From Taishania pollutisoli (GTDB taxonomy: Bacteria > Bacteroidota > Bacteroidia > Flavobacteriales_D > Crocinitomicaceae), in assembly GCF_014518315.1 (NCBI RefSeq), contig NZ_JACVEL010000008.1, positions 80,016 to 144,015 on the forward strand: a DNA stretch of 64,000 nucleotides, given 5' to 3'. Position 1 is the first letter of the stretch, and every line of letters starts with the position of its first letter. The position numbers and the translations under genes are program-made. Positions 44,357 through 53,341 of the stretch are shown here, piece by piece. The notes below the pieces were generated by a model that was given only the letters and a program-made list of their open reading frames with translations, was not told the DNA's origin and searched no databases.

Positions 44357-46315
44357 ATGTCTATCGAACAATATCCATACAAAATCAGTATCATCATTGT
44401 CAATTACAATGTAGAATACTTTCTGGAACAATGCCTCAACTCTGTCAAAAGAGCCTTGCAAAATGTTCCGGGAGAAGTGTTTGTCGTAGACAATAACTCG
44501 ATTGATAATTCGGTTGAAATGGTGCGTTCGAAATTTCCGGAATACAACCTGATTGCCAACAAGGACAACCGGGGTTTTTCAAAAGCGAACAACCAGGCCA
44601 TTGAATGGGCGAAAGGAGAATACATTCTTTTACTCAATCCCGATACGGTAGTCGAGGAAGATACCTTCGAAAAAGTGGTTCGTTTCATGGATGATCATCC
44701 CGATGCCGGAGGACTTGGTGTGCGTATGCTGGACGGGAAAGGAAAATTCTTACCGGAATCAAAACGCGGATTGCCGACGCCTCTGGTTGCATTTTATAAA
44801 ATTTTCGGACTTTCCCGCATCTTTCCCCGGTCCAAACGATTCGGTCAGTATCACCTCGGACACCTGAGCGAATTTGAAACGAATGAGATTGAAATACTAA
44901 GCGGTGCATTCATGCTGATGCGCCACGAGACATTGAAAAAAGTCGGGTTGCTGGACGAAGCATTCTTTATGTACGGAGAGGACATCGATTTGTCGTATCG
45001 CATCATCAAAGGAGGATACAAAAACTATTATTTCCCTGAAACACGGATCATTCACTACAAAGGTGAAAGCACAAAAAAAAGTTCTGTCAACTATGTTTTT
45101 GTTTTTTACCGGGCGATGGTCATTTTCGCAGAAAAACATTTCTCACAAAAAAATGCAAAGCTGTTTTCGTTCCTCATCAACATGGCGATTTATCTCCGGG
45201 CAGGAATGGCGGTTTTTTCGCGTTTTATAAAACGAATTTTGCTCCCCGCAACGGACTTTTTGCTTCTGCTGGGAGGTTTGTACGCATTAACGCACCGATG
45301 GGAAATACAAAACATTGATTTCCCCGAAGATGTACTCAAAATTGCACTTCCGTTCTATACGTTGTCGTGGCTCATTGCAATTTTCTTCAATAACGGCTAC
45401 AACCGCCCCATGAAAATCCTTCCGATCGTTAAAGGAATTCTTTGGGGGACCGTATTAATTCTTGTCTTTTATGCATTGCTCCCGAAAGCATACCAGTTTT
45501 CACGGCTGTTTATTTTGTGCGGTGCCACACTGGTACTTGCTTATTTTATTATTTCCCGGGTCTTTCTCCATTTTGCATTGGGGAAATCCTATCGGATTTT
45601 CCAGGACAAAGCCAAGCGTTTTGCAATTGTCGGATCACAGGAAGAAACGGAGCGGGTTCATGAGATACTGAAGCAATCTGTTTCAAAAATTGATTCAGTG
45701 GCCTTTGTATCTTCTTCCGGTCAAAAAGACGACCGAAGCATCGGTGATGTGGGGCAGTTAGACCAGGTTGCTTACATTCATAAAATTGATGAGATTATCT
45801 TTTGCGCCAAAGACATTGATGCACATACGATCATTGACTGGATGTCACGGATTAATTCTGCAAAAGTTGATTTTAAAATCGCGCAGCCTGACAGCCTCTA
45901 CCTGATCGGAAGTAATTCGATCGATACCGCAGGCGATCTTTACCTGATCAATATCAACTCTATTTCCAAGCCGGAAAACATCCGGAACAAACGAACATTC
46001 GATATTCTCGTAGCAGTCATTGGTTTGATAAGTCTTCCTCTTTCTATTTGGTTTTACACCGACAAGGGGCAATTCATCCGGAACTTATTTTCCATTCTGA
46101 CAGGTAAAAAAACATGTGTCGGCTATGTACTTTCCACTACACAACGCCATTTACCGAAAATAAAATCAGGTGTGCTTCATCCTGCTGCAAGTGAGTTGGA
46201 ACTCTCCGAAAATCATGCTGACAAATTGAATTTAATATACGCACGGGATTACTCGATTCAAAAAGATTTATCTATTTTGATACGAATGTGGAAAAAAATG
46301 GATAATCGCGATTAA
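44357..46315 (+). CDS. GT2 glycosyltransferase fused to degenerate phosphoglycosyl-transferase-like C-terminus
   Basis: A 652-residue membrane glycosyltransferase. Residues 1-260 are a GT2 domain with IIIVNYNVEYFLEQCL, LLLNPDT (Asp96) and the catalytic-type YGEDIDLSYR (near 206-215), like rhamnosyl-type transferases. Residues about 270-405 hold four to five helices. Residues about 420-540 look like a CoA_binding_3 Rossmann domain (RFAIVGSQEETERV, KIDEIIFCAK). Residues 540-652 resemble the end of a Bac_transf phosphoglycosyl transferase (NKRTFDILVAVIGLI; LFSILTGKKTCVGY like LFNVLKGDMSLVGP; LPKIKSGVL; ARDYSIQKDLSILIRM). The catalytic Asp-Glu and KFRTM regions are missing. The likely role is polysaccharide assembly on the inner membrane. 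Confidence 0.85.
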   Translation: MSIEQYPYKISIIIVNYNVEYFLEQCLNSVKRALQNVPGEVFVVDNNSIDNSVEMVRSKFPEYNLIANKDNRGFSKANNQAIEWAKGEYILLLNPDTVVEEDTFEKVVRFMDDHPDAGGLGVRMLDGKGKFLPESKRGLPTPLVAFYKIFGLSRIFPRSKRFGQYHLGHLSEFETNEIEILSGAFMLMRHETLKKVGLLDEAFFMYGEDIDLSYRIIKGGYKNYYFPETRIIHYKGESTKKSSVNYVFVFYRAMVIFAEKHFSQKNAKLFSFLINMAIYLRAGMAVFSRFIKRILLPATDFLLLLGGLYALTHRWEIQNIDFPEDVLKIALPFYTLSWLIAIFFNNGYNRPMKILPIVKGILWGTVLILVFYALLPKAYQFSRLFILCGATLVLAYFIISRVFLHFALGKSYRIFQDKAKRFAIVGSQEETERVHEILKQSVSKIDSVAFVSSSGQKDDRSIGDVGQLDQVAYIHKIDEIIFCAKDIDAHTIIDWMSRINSAKVDFKIAQPDSLYLIGSNSIDTAGDLYLININSISKPENIRNKRTFDILVAVIGLISLPLSIWFYTDKGQFIRNLFSILTGKKTCVGYVLSTTQRHLPKIKSGVLHPAASELELSENHADKLNLIYARDYSIQKDLSILIRMWKKMDNRD

Positions 46316-46322
46316 ACGATAC

Positions 46323-46352
46323 TTGTAAAAAAGGAAAAATCGGTTATTTTTG
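46323..46352 (+). promoter_or_regulatory. Bacteroidota-type promoter of E2 gene
   Basis: TTG at 46323-46325, 19 bp spacer, TATTTTTG at 46345-46352, 32 bp before the E2 ATG at 46385. It lies right after the stop of the preceding gene. Confidence 0.7.
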
Positions 46353-46384
46353 TGGTCGAAAAACAATTTCTTCATAGAACTGAG

Positions 46385-47734
46385 ATGGCAAAGATTGAAA
46401 TAAGACTCCCGAAAATGGGAGAAAGTGTAACGGAAGCAACAATTACTAACTGGTTAAAAAATGTTGGTGACAGTGTAGAATTAGATGAACCATTGGTAGA
46501 AGTAGCTACGGATAAAGTAGACAATGAATTGCCTTCTGAAGCACAGGGAGTATTGATCGAACGCTTGTTTGAAGTGGATCAGGTTGCTCAGGTAGGAGAC
46601 GTTATTGCCATCATCTCTACTGGTGGTGCGGACACACCTGCTCCTGCTGCTCCGACAAAAGAAGAAACACCGGTACAAGTTGCTGAATCAATCGTAGCAA
46701 ATGCTGTTCAGACAGCACAAACTGTCAGTGTTCCATCCAATGGATCAGGCAAGTTTTATTCTCCGTTGGTAAAAAGCATTGCACAAGCTGAAAATATTTC
46801 CGGACAGGAATTGGATGCCATTGCAGGGACAGGACAAGGAGGAAGAGTTACCAAAAAAGATATTCTTTCATACCTGGACAACAGAACTTCAGGTGCTGCG
46901 GCTCCGGCAACAGTTACAGAAACTGCTAAAACGGAAGTTCCGGCAGCGAAGAAAGAGGCTGCTCCGGCGACTGCAGCAAGCGGATTCCTTGCAAATATCA
47001 AAGAACCTGTTGTTGTTCCGAATCCGGGAGATGAAATCATTGAAATGGATCGTATGCGTAAGTTGATTGCTGAGCATATGATTATGTCTACACACGTTTC
47101 TCCGCACGTTACTTCATACGTTGAGGCAGATGTGACAGAAATTGTGAACTGGAGAAATAAAGTAAAAGACGTTTACAAAAAACGGGAAGGTGAAAACATC
47201 ACATTTACACCGATCTTCATGGAAGCGATTGTAAAAGCAATCAAAGATTTCCCGATGATTAATGTATCTGTGAGCGGAACAAAAATCATTAAACGCAAAG
47301 ATATCAACCTGGGAATGGCAACAGCTCTTCCTTCAGGTAACTTAATTGTACCGGTTATCAAAAACGCAGATCAATTGAATCTGAACGGACTGACGAAAGC
47401 GGTAAATGCACTTGCAAACAATGCAAGAAACAATACACTGAAACCAGAAGACATTCAAGGTGGAACTTATACGGTAACGAACGTAGGTACGTTTGGAAAC
47501 GTTATGGGAACTCCGATCATCAATCAACCGCAAGTCGCGATCCTGGCATTGGGAGCTATCAGAAAAGTTCCTGCTGTCATTGAAACTCCACATGGAGATT
47601 TCATCGGCATCCGACATAAAATGTTCCTCTCTCACTCGTATGACCACCGGGTAGTAGACGGCGCGTTGGGAGGCCAGTTCGTGAGAAGAGTTGCTGATTA
47701 CCTTGAGCAATTCGATCCGAACAGAGAGTTTTAA
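46385..47734 (+). CDS. Dihydrolipoamide acyltransferase (2-oxoacid dehydrogenase E2)
   Basis: The E2 core of a 2-oxoacid dehydrogenase complex, 449 residues, passing the acyl group from lipoate to CoA. Lipoyl domain 1-77 with Lys44 in EVATDKVDNELP. Peripheral-subunit-binding domain at about 120-160 (SPLVKSIAQAENI, GTGQGGRVTKKDIL), then a Pro/Ala/Lys linker, and the catalytic domain from about 215 with His421 and Asp425 in SYDHRVVDGALGG. The DKVDNE form of the lipoyl motif fits branched-chain type complexes, but pyruvate or oxoglutarate cannot be excluded. No E1 or E3 gene is adjacent. Confidence 0.93.
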   Translation: MAKIEIRLPKMGESVTEATITNWLKNVGDSVELDEPLVEVATDKVDNELPSEAQGVLIERLFEVDQVAQVGDVIAIISTGGADTPAPAAPTKEETPVQVAESIVANAVQTAQTVSVPSNGSGKFYSPLVKSIAQAENISGQELDAIAGTGQGGRVTKKDILSYLDNRTSGAAAPATVTETAKTEVPAAKKEAAPATAASGFLANIKEPVVVPNPGDEIIEMDRMRKLIAEHMIMSTHVSPHVTSYVEADVTEIVNWRNKVKDVYKKREGENITFTPIFMEAIVKAIKDFPMINVSVSGTKIIKRKDINLGMATALPSGNLIVPVIKNADQLNLNGLTKAVNALANNARNNTLKPEDIQGGTYTVTNVGTFGNVMGTPIINQPQVAILALGAIRKVPAVIETPHGDFIGIRHKMFLSHSYDHRVVDGALGGQFVRRVADYLEQFDPNREF

Positions 47735-47745
47735 ATTATATAGAT

Positions 47746-50055
47746 GTGAAAATTAAAAATATCCTATTCACTTTTAGCCTGATCCCATGGATCGGGCTTT
47801 CTCAATATACAGTTGAGGAGGTAAACGAGTTAGTTAAACATGCATCTGAAAGCCAGTTGGTTGTTGAATCATCCAGAATGCTGCAGGAAGACTACTACTA
47901 TTTTTCTGAAATTGTTGTTGACAAATTACTGTCGATCAAACCGGAAAGTTCGAATTACAATTACCGCAAAGGGTTTATTGTACTGAACTCGCGCAATGAT
48001 TTTGAAAACGCACTCAACTACCTGGAAATCGGGACGAAAAGTGTAAAAAATAACTACGACATGTATTCCGCAAAGGAAACAAGTGCTCCTTCCGATGTCT
48101 ATTATCACCTGGGAAGATGTTATCATTTGAATGATCAACCGGACAAGGCTATTGAATACTACAACCTGTTTATTCAAAACAGTCTGAAAAAGTCAGAATT
48201 GGTGGATAAAGCCAAATTGGGAATTATCCAGTGTGAGGTTGCCAAAAAAGCATTTTCCACTCCCAAAAGTGCCAAAGTCAACAACCTGAATACGCCTGTG
48301 AATACTATTTTTCCGGAATATTCTCCGGTCGTTTCACTGGATGGAAAGTCTTTGTATTTTACCTCCAGAAGACCATGGAAAAATAATGAGACCGAACAAT
48401 ACAGGGATCCGAAATTGTATCAATATCCTGAAGACATCTATGTCAGCATCATGGAAGCAAACGGGACCTGGAAAGCTCCGAAGCGCCTTGAGTTTTGCTA
48501 TGAGAATATCAATGAGGCAACAATTGCCGTGAGCGTTGATGAGAAACGCATTTATACCTACCAGGATGTTTCTGGTGCAGGGGATATTTATTACTCTGAT
48601 TTTCTCCGCAATCAATTTCAAATACTGGAACAATTGTCGATCCAGGGAATCAATACGGAATATTGGGAGACACACTGTACCGTTACTCCGGATGGAAAAA
48701 ACATTTACTTTGTATCTGAGCGACCAGGAGGTTTGGGCGGAAGAGATATTTACCGCGTTGTGAAGATGGCCGACGGAAGATGGAGCGAACCGCAAAACCT
48801 GGGACCAACGATCAATACACCGTACGATGAAGATGCTCCATTTATTTCTATTGACAATAAAACCATGTATTTTGCATCCAACGGACCAAACAGCATGGGA
48901 GGGTTTGATATTTTTGTGGCGGTCAGAGATGACAACAATCAGTGGTCTACTCCGATCAATCTCGGTTACCCGATCAACAGTACAGGTGACGATTTGTTTT
49001 ATACCACAACCGTTAGCGGAAACAGAGGCTACCTGTCTTCCTTCAGAAAAGGGGGAAAAGGAGAAAAGGATATCTACGAAATTGAAACCGATTATCTGGG
49101 CGTTCAGAATGTGATTGTCCTCAACGGAAACCTTCACACGATCGGAGGGGCTCAACTTCCTGAAGATGCGTATGTCCTGTTAAAATGCAACACATGTGCA
49201 GAGCCTGAAATCCGTCTGAGTCTGCGACCGCGGGACGGAGCGTTTTTGACCTCACTGGAACATTGTAAAGACTACGAAATCATCTTTATGAAAAACGCAC
49301 AGGAAGTAGTGGCGTCTGAACAATTCACGACTGCATGCAACAAGGAATACCAGGAGATTTACAAAGAAGCATACCTGGGTGACTACCTGCTCTCCGGTAC
49401 TGTTACCGCTAAAGAAACCGGGGCGCCGATTGCAAATGCAACCGTTCAAATCATCAACAAAGCTGACAACTCCGTTCTGGAAACATTGACAACAGATACT
49501 AACGGCATGTACACCAGCGCACTGCTGAAAACGAAGAAATTCGGAGATCCGGTTAATTATGAACTTAAATTCGCCTATCCGGAACACCTGTCTGTAACAA
49601 GCCAGGTCGTTGAATCATTGGGGAAAAATCCACACATCAAAAGAGACATTCAACTTGAAAAAGTGGAAATAGGCAAGGATCTCAACGACATGATTACCAT
49701 CCACCCTATTTATTTTGACCTGGATAAATCAGACATTCGTCCGGATGCACAAATTGAGTTGGATAAGATCGTTAAAATCATGAACGATAACCCCACATTG
49801 ACTATTGAACTGGGGTCGCATACAGATTGTCGCGCTTCTATGCAGTACAACTTATCTCTTTCGGATCGCAGGGCTAAATCGTCAGCGAATTACATCAAAA
49901 AACGCATCACAAATCCTTCACGCATATACGGAAAAGGGTATGGTGAGACAAAATTGGTAAATGACTGTGCGTGCGAAGGGGATATTGTTTCCGATTGTAC
50001 GGAAGAACAACACCAGGAAAATCGTCGAACAGAATTTAGAATCGTCAAAAAATAA
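47746..50055 (+). CDS. PorE-like TPR / PD40 / CRD / OmpA protein (paralogue 2)
   Basis: A 769-residue envelope protein. GTG start 11 bp after the E2 stop; the ATG just before it (47744) is in another frame and stops at once. Signal-like N-terminus MKIKNILFTFSLIPWIGLSQ. Domains: TPR-like helices (about 20-165), PD40 propeller (185-455, KSLYFTSRRPW and YFVSERPGG repeats), carboxypeptidase-regulatory-like domain (about 540-640, LLSGTVTAKETGAPIANATV) and an OmpA domain (about 650-769). The OmpA part has YFDLDKSDI, GSHTDCRA (Asp), LSDRRAKSSANYI (Arg) and ENRRTEF, plus an inserted Cys-rich loop (DCACEGDIVSDC). A close paralogue follows 94 bp later. Confidence 0.88.
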   Translation: MKIKNILFTFSLIPWIGLSQYTVEEVNELVKHASESQLVVESSRMLQEDYYYFSEIVVDKLLSIKPESSNYNYRKGFIVLNSRNDFENALNYLEIGTKSVKNNYDMYSAKETSAPSDVYYHLGRCYHLNDQPDKAIEYYNLFIQNSLKKSELVDKAKLGIIQCEVAKKAFSTPKSAKVNNLNTPVNTIFPEYSPVVSLDGKSLYFTSRRPWKNNETEQYRDPKLYQYPEDIYVSIMEANGTWKAPKRLEFCYENINEATIAVSVDEKRIYTYQDVSGAGDIYYSDFLRNQFQILEQLSIQGINTEYWETHCTVTPDGKNIYFVSERPGGLGGRDIYRVVKMADGRWSEPQNLGPTINTPYDEDAPFISIDNKTMYFASNGPNSMGGFDIFVAVRDDNNQWSTPINLGYPINSTGDDLFYTTTVSGNRGYLSSFRKGGKGEKDIYEIETDYLGVQNVIVLNGNLHTIGGAQLPEDAYVLLKCNTCAEPEIRLSLRPRDGAFLTSLEHCKDYEIIFMKNAQEVVASEQFTTACNKEYQEIYKEAYLGDYLLSGTVTAKETGAPIANATVQIINKADNSVLETLTTDTNGMYTSALLKTKKFGDPVNYELKFAYPEHLSVTSQVVESLGKNPHIKRDIQLEKVEIGKDLNDMITIHPIYFDLDKSDIRPDAQIELDKIVKIMNDNPTLTIELGSHTDCRASMQYNLSLSDRRAKSSANYIKKRITNPSRIYGKGYGETKLVNDCACEGDIVSDCTEEQHQENRRTEFRIVKK

Positions 50056-50149
50056 ATGTATCTTTAACTTCTATTTAACTATTATTCACTGCTTAATGTA
50101 ACTTTTTATTTTTTTTATCGTTGAACCCACTATATAAATTTCATTCATT

Positions 50150-52252
50150 ATGAAAAACTCACTGGTAATACCCCTGTTCCTGATCATCTCTCAACTTTCA
50201 TTTTCCCAAACCACTCCGTGGACGGAAGCAGGTGTCAGAGAGATTGCTAAAAACGGATCAGAACACTCCATACTAACCAACTCTTCTATGTTGACACAGG
50301 AAGGGTATTTGTATTATGCTGAGATCCTGGTAGACCGCTTATTGGAATTAAAACCCACAAGTTCTAATTACAATTACAGAAAAGGGTTCCTGGCCCTTGA
50401 GTTGAGAAGAGATTACCTGGCGGCAATCCCTCACCTGGAAGTTGCGACAAAAGATGTCAATCCGAATTTTGACATGTATTCTGTAAAGGAAACAAGTGCT
50501 CCGACAGATGCCTATTATCACCTGGCACGTTGTTACCATTACAATGAGCAACTGGATCTGGCAAGAGACAATTACCAGAATTTCTTAAATACATCCAGAA
50601 AAAAATCGGAACTGATTACCGAGTCCCAGTTAAAATTAAAGCAACTGGAAGTAGCCCGGCAACTCATGCAAAATCCGGTTAATTGTACCTTAAAAAACCT
50701 GGGAAGCAACGTCAATACAAAATACGCGGATTATAGTTCGATCATCTCCTTTGACGGTTCATCTTTGTATCTGACTTCCAGAAGACCCTGGGAAAACGGA
50801 AAAGCAGACGGGTTTGTAGACCCGAAAACAGATCTTTACCAGGAAGATGTATATGTCAGTTACCTGGAAGTAGATAACACATGGACGGCGCCAATGCTGC
50901 TGGATTTTTGTTTGCCGGAGAGAAACGAGGCAACCATTGCAATCAGTACAGATGAAAAACGCGTATACCTGTACGAAGATCAAACCGGGAACGGTGACAT
51001 TTATTATTCGGATTTTTACAACAACAAATTCAATGATATAAAATTACTGGACAATAAAAAGATCAATACCGAATACTGGGAAACGCATGCGATTGTCTCA
51101 CCGGATGGTGAATTACTGATTTTTGTATCAGACAGACCCGGAGGATATGGCGGAAGGGATTTATATTTTGCTAAAAAGACCGAAAAGGGGTGGTCTGATC
51201 CGGTGAACATGGGGCCAAACATCAATGGACCAAAAGACGAAGACGCTCCGTTTATTTCTGTTGACAATAAACAATTGTACTTCGGGACGAATGATGAGCG
51301 TTCCATGGGAGGTTTCGATATCATGTATGCAGAAATTCAACTCGGAGGAACCTGGGGCCCGGCAAAAAACCTCGGTTACCCGTTCAACTCTACCAATGAC
51401 GATTTATTTTATACGACAACCGTTGACGGGCTGACAGGATACATTACCTCCTACCGCCCGGATGGGTATGGTGAAAAGGACATCTATGAAGTAAAAAACA
51501 ATTTCCTGGGAGTTAAATCACATACGGTATTAAAAGGTGAAGTCGTTACAACAGACGGTTCTCTTCTTCCCGAGAATATGATCTTCATGGCAAAAGTCAA
51601 CTGCCTGGATTGTGAGACCGGACCGATCAATCATCTTTTATACACGCGCAACAGAGACGGCAGATTCATGACAGGCCTTCAACCATGTAAAACATATACA
51701 TTAACGTACTACGATGCGGCAGATGAAAAAGTAATGGGGGAAGAAACATTCAAAACAGATTGTTCGGATGAATATAGAGAAATCATCAAGCAATTGGTAA
51801 TCGACCCTGTTAATCGTGTAGTGGTATTCCCGAAAGATTCTGTTGAAGTGATTCCGGATGTGGTTGTAACCGATTACAAGAATATTGAGTTGAAACATTA
51901 TTTTGACTACAATAAAAACAAACTGACCGTGAAGAAAGGAGAATTGAAGGATTTTGTGAAAGAGATCAGGCAACAACTGGCAGACGGACGTCAAAAAGTC
52001 ACAATTACAATTGAATCTTCAGCGTCTTATGTTCCGACCAAAACATTTAGCTCCAACGATGAGTTGGCAAAAGTCAGAGCGGATAACATGAAATACGACC
52101 TGTTGGATTATTTTGAAAATGACAAAGCAACAGCAGGTAAAGTTGTGGTGGTCGTTAAAAAGACAATCGTTCAGGGGCCTGCATATGAACACGACGGAAA
52201 AAATCGTGACAAATACAGACCGTATCAGTATGTATTTCTGAAAACAGAATAA
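50150..52252 (+). CDS. PorE-like paralogue 3 with altered OmpA domain
   Basis: A 700-residue tandem paralogue of the gene before it: same TPR-like start (SSNYNYRKGF and SVKETSAPTDAYYHLARCYHYN), the same PD40 propeller (about 185-450) and a shorter region 460-560. It has a signal peptide (MKNSLVIPLFLIISQLSFSQ). The last 120 residues align with an OmpA domain (HYFDYNKNKLTVKKGELKDF; NDELAKVRADNM keeps the Arg), but the SGHTD loop reads IESSASYV, so the peptidoglycan-binding Asp is gone, and the ENRRTEF end is absent. It may therefore not bind peptidoglycan. A strong terminator follows. Confidence 0.86.
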   Translation: MKNSLVIPLFLIISQLSFSQTTPWTEAGVREIAKNGSEHSILTNSSMLTQEGYLYYAEILVDRLLELKPTSSNYNYRKGFLALELRRDYLAAIPHLEVATKDVNPNFDMYSVKETSAPTDAYYHLARCYHYNEQLDLARDNYQNFLNTSRKKSELITESQLKLKQLEVARQLMQNPVNCTLKNLGSNVNTKYADYSSIISFDGSSLYLTSRRPWENGKADGFVDPKTDLYQEDVYVSYLEVDNTWTAPMLLDFCLPERNEATIAISTDEKRVYLYEDQTGNGDIYYSDFYNNKFNDIKLLDNKKINTEYWETHAIVSPDGELLIFVSDRPGGYGGRDLYFAKKTEKGWSDPVNMGPNINGPKDEDAPFISVDNKQLYFGTNDERSMGGFDIMYAEIQLGGTWGPAKNLGYPFNSTNDDLFYTTTVDGLTGYITSYRPDGYGEKDIYEVKNNFLGVKSHTVLKGEVVTTDGSLLPENMIFMAKVNCLDCETGPINHLLYTRNRDGRFMTGLQPCKTYTLTYYDAADEKVMGEETFKTDCSDEYREIIKQLVIDPVNRVVVFPKDSVEVIPDVVVTDYKNIELKHYFDYNKNKLTVKKGELKDFVKEIRQQLADGRQKVTITIESSASYVPTKTFSSNDELAKVRADNMKYDLLDYFENDKATAGKVVVVVKKTIVQGPAYEHDGKNRDKYRPYQYVFLKTE

Positions 52253-52276
52253 AAAGCACCTCTAAATAATTTTGAG

Positions 52277-52307
52277 AATGCCGGGTTGATGAGATCCGGC
52301 ATTTTTG
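52277..52307 (+). terminator. Rho-independent terminator after PorE-like tandem
   Basis: AATGCCGG (52277-52284) pairs with CCGGCATT (52296-52303), followed by TTTTG. Confidence 0.85.
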
Positions 52308-52379
52308 TTTTCAATAGCGGGGAATTTCCAAAAGAAAAGGTTATCAAAATTCGTTTGTCTATAAATCAATGAGCGTTTG

Positions 52380-52411
52380 TTGCCATTTATTCAATCATTC
52401 TCTTACCTTTG
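52380..52411 (+). promoter_or_regulatory. Bacteroidota-type promoter of fabI
   Basis: TTG at 52380-52382, 21 bp spacer, TACCTTTG at 52404-52411, 16 bp before the ATG at 52428. Confidence 0.65.
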
Positions 52412-52427
52412 TGTCAAAGCATTTAGT

Positions 52428-53243
52428 ATGTCAAATAATTTATTGAAAGGAAAAAGAGGAATTATTTTCGGAGCATTGAATGAACAATCAATTGCCTGGA
52501 AAGTTGCAGAACGTGCACACGAAGAAGGTGCGGAATTTATCTTAACGAATGCACCTATTGCCATGCGCATGGGAGAAATCAACGCATTGGCAGAAAAAAC
52601 AGGAAGTAAAATTATTCCTGCAGACGCAACTTCTGTTGAAGACCTGGAAAAATTGATTACTGAGTCAATGGAAGTACTGGGAGGAAAACTGGATTTCATC
52701 CTCCACTCCATCGGAATGTCTGTCAATGTCCGCAAAGGAAATCATTATACCAATGAAAATTATGATTATACCGTGAAAGGTTTCGACGTTTCCGCGTTAT
52801 CATTCCATAAATTACTGCAGTCAGCAATGAAGCTGGATGCTCTCAATGACTGGGGGTCTGTGGTAGCATTGACGTACATCGCGGCACAACGTATTTTCCC
52901 TGACTACAACGACATGGCCGACAACAAATCGTACTTGGAATCAATTGCGCGCAGTTTCGGATACCACTACGGTCTGGCAAAGAAAGTACGTGTTAACACG
53001 ATTTCACAATCGCCTACAATGACAACAGCGGGAAGCGGAGTGAAAGGATTCAACCAGTTCATCAATTATTCCGAACTGATGTCGCCGCTTGGAAACGCAA
53101 AAGCAGAAGATTGTGCCAATTACTGCATTGCCATGTTCTCGGATTTAACGCGCTATGTAACGATGCAGAACCTCTACCACGACGGGGGATTCTCCAACAC
53201 GGGAGTTACACAGGCGGTAATGGATCGTTTTACAGAAATATAA
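52428..53243 (+). CDS. fabI: Enoyl-ACP reductase FabI
   Basis: NADH-dependent enoyl-ACP reductase of fatty acid synthesis, SDR fold, 271 residues from the ATG at 52428. Cofactor-binding N-terminus GIIFGALNEQSIAWKVAERAHEEGAE, HSIGM (as in other FabI), and the catalytic pair Tyr/Lys in DYNDMADNKSYLES, spaced as in E. coli FabI (Y-x6-K), plus TYIAAQR with the second Tyr. The loop TTAGSGVKGF matches FabI. A start at 52377 would include the promoter and is rejected. The usual target of triclosan. Confidence 0.94.
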   Translation: MSNNLLKGKRGIIFGALNEQSIAWKVAERAHEEGAEFILTNAPIAMRMGEINALAEKTGSKIIPADATSVEDLEKLITESMEVLGGKLDFILHSIGMSVNVRKGNHYTNENYDYTVKGFDVSALSFHKLLQSAMKLDALNDWGSVVALTYIAAQRIFPDYNDMADNKSYLESIARSFGYHYGLAKKVRVNTISQSPTMTTAGSGVKGFNQFINYSELMSPLGNAKAEDCANYCIAMFSDLTRYVTMQNLYHDGGFSNTGVTQAVMDRFTEI

Positions 53244-53341
53244 ACAAAAACCACATTTAAGTAAAAAACGTCTTTTGTTTAGATGAGGAAAGTACTTTAA
53301 ACTAAAAGATTTTATATTTTTACATTGAATTTTTATAAACA

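Noticed and set aside
48334-49155. Long open frame on the minus strand (273 codons) inside the PorE-like gene
   Set aside because: It is antisense to a clear coding gene. Its sequence shows no domain or signal and no promoter. It is an artefact of codon bias.
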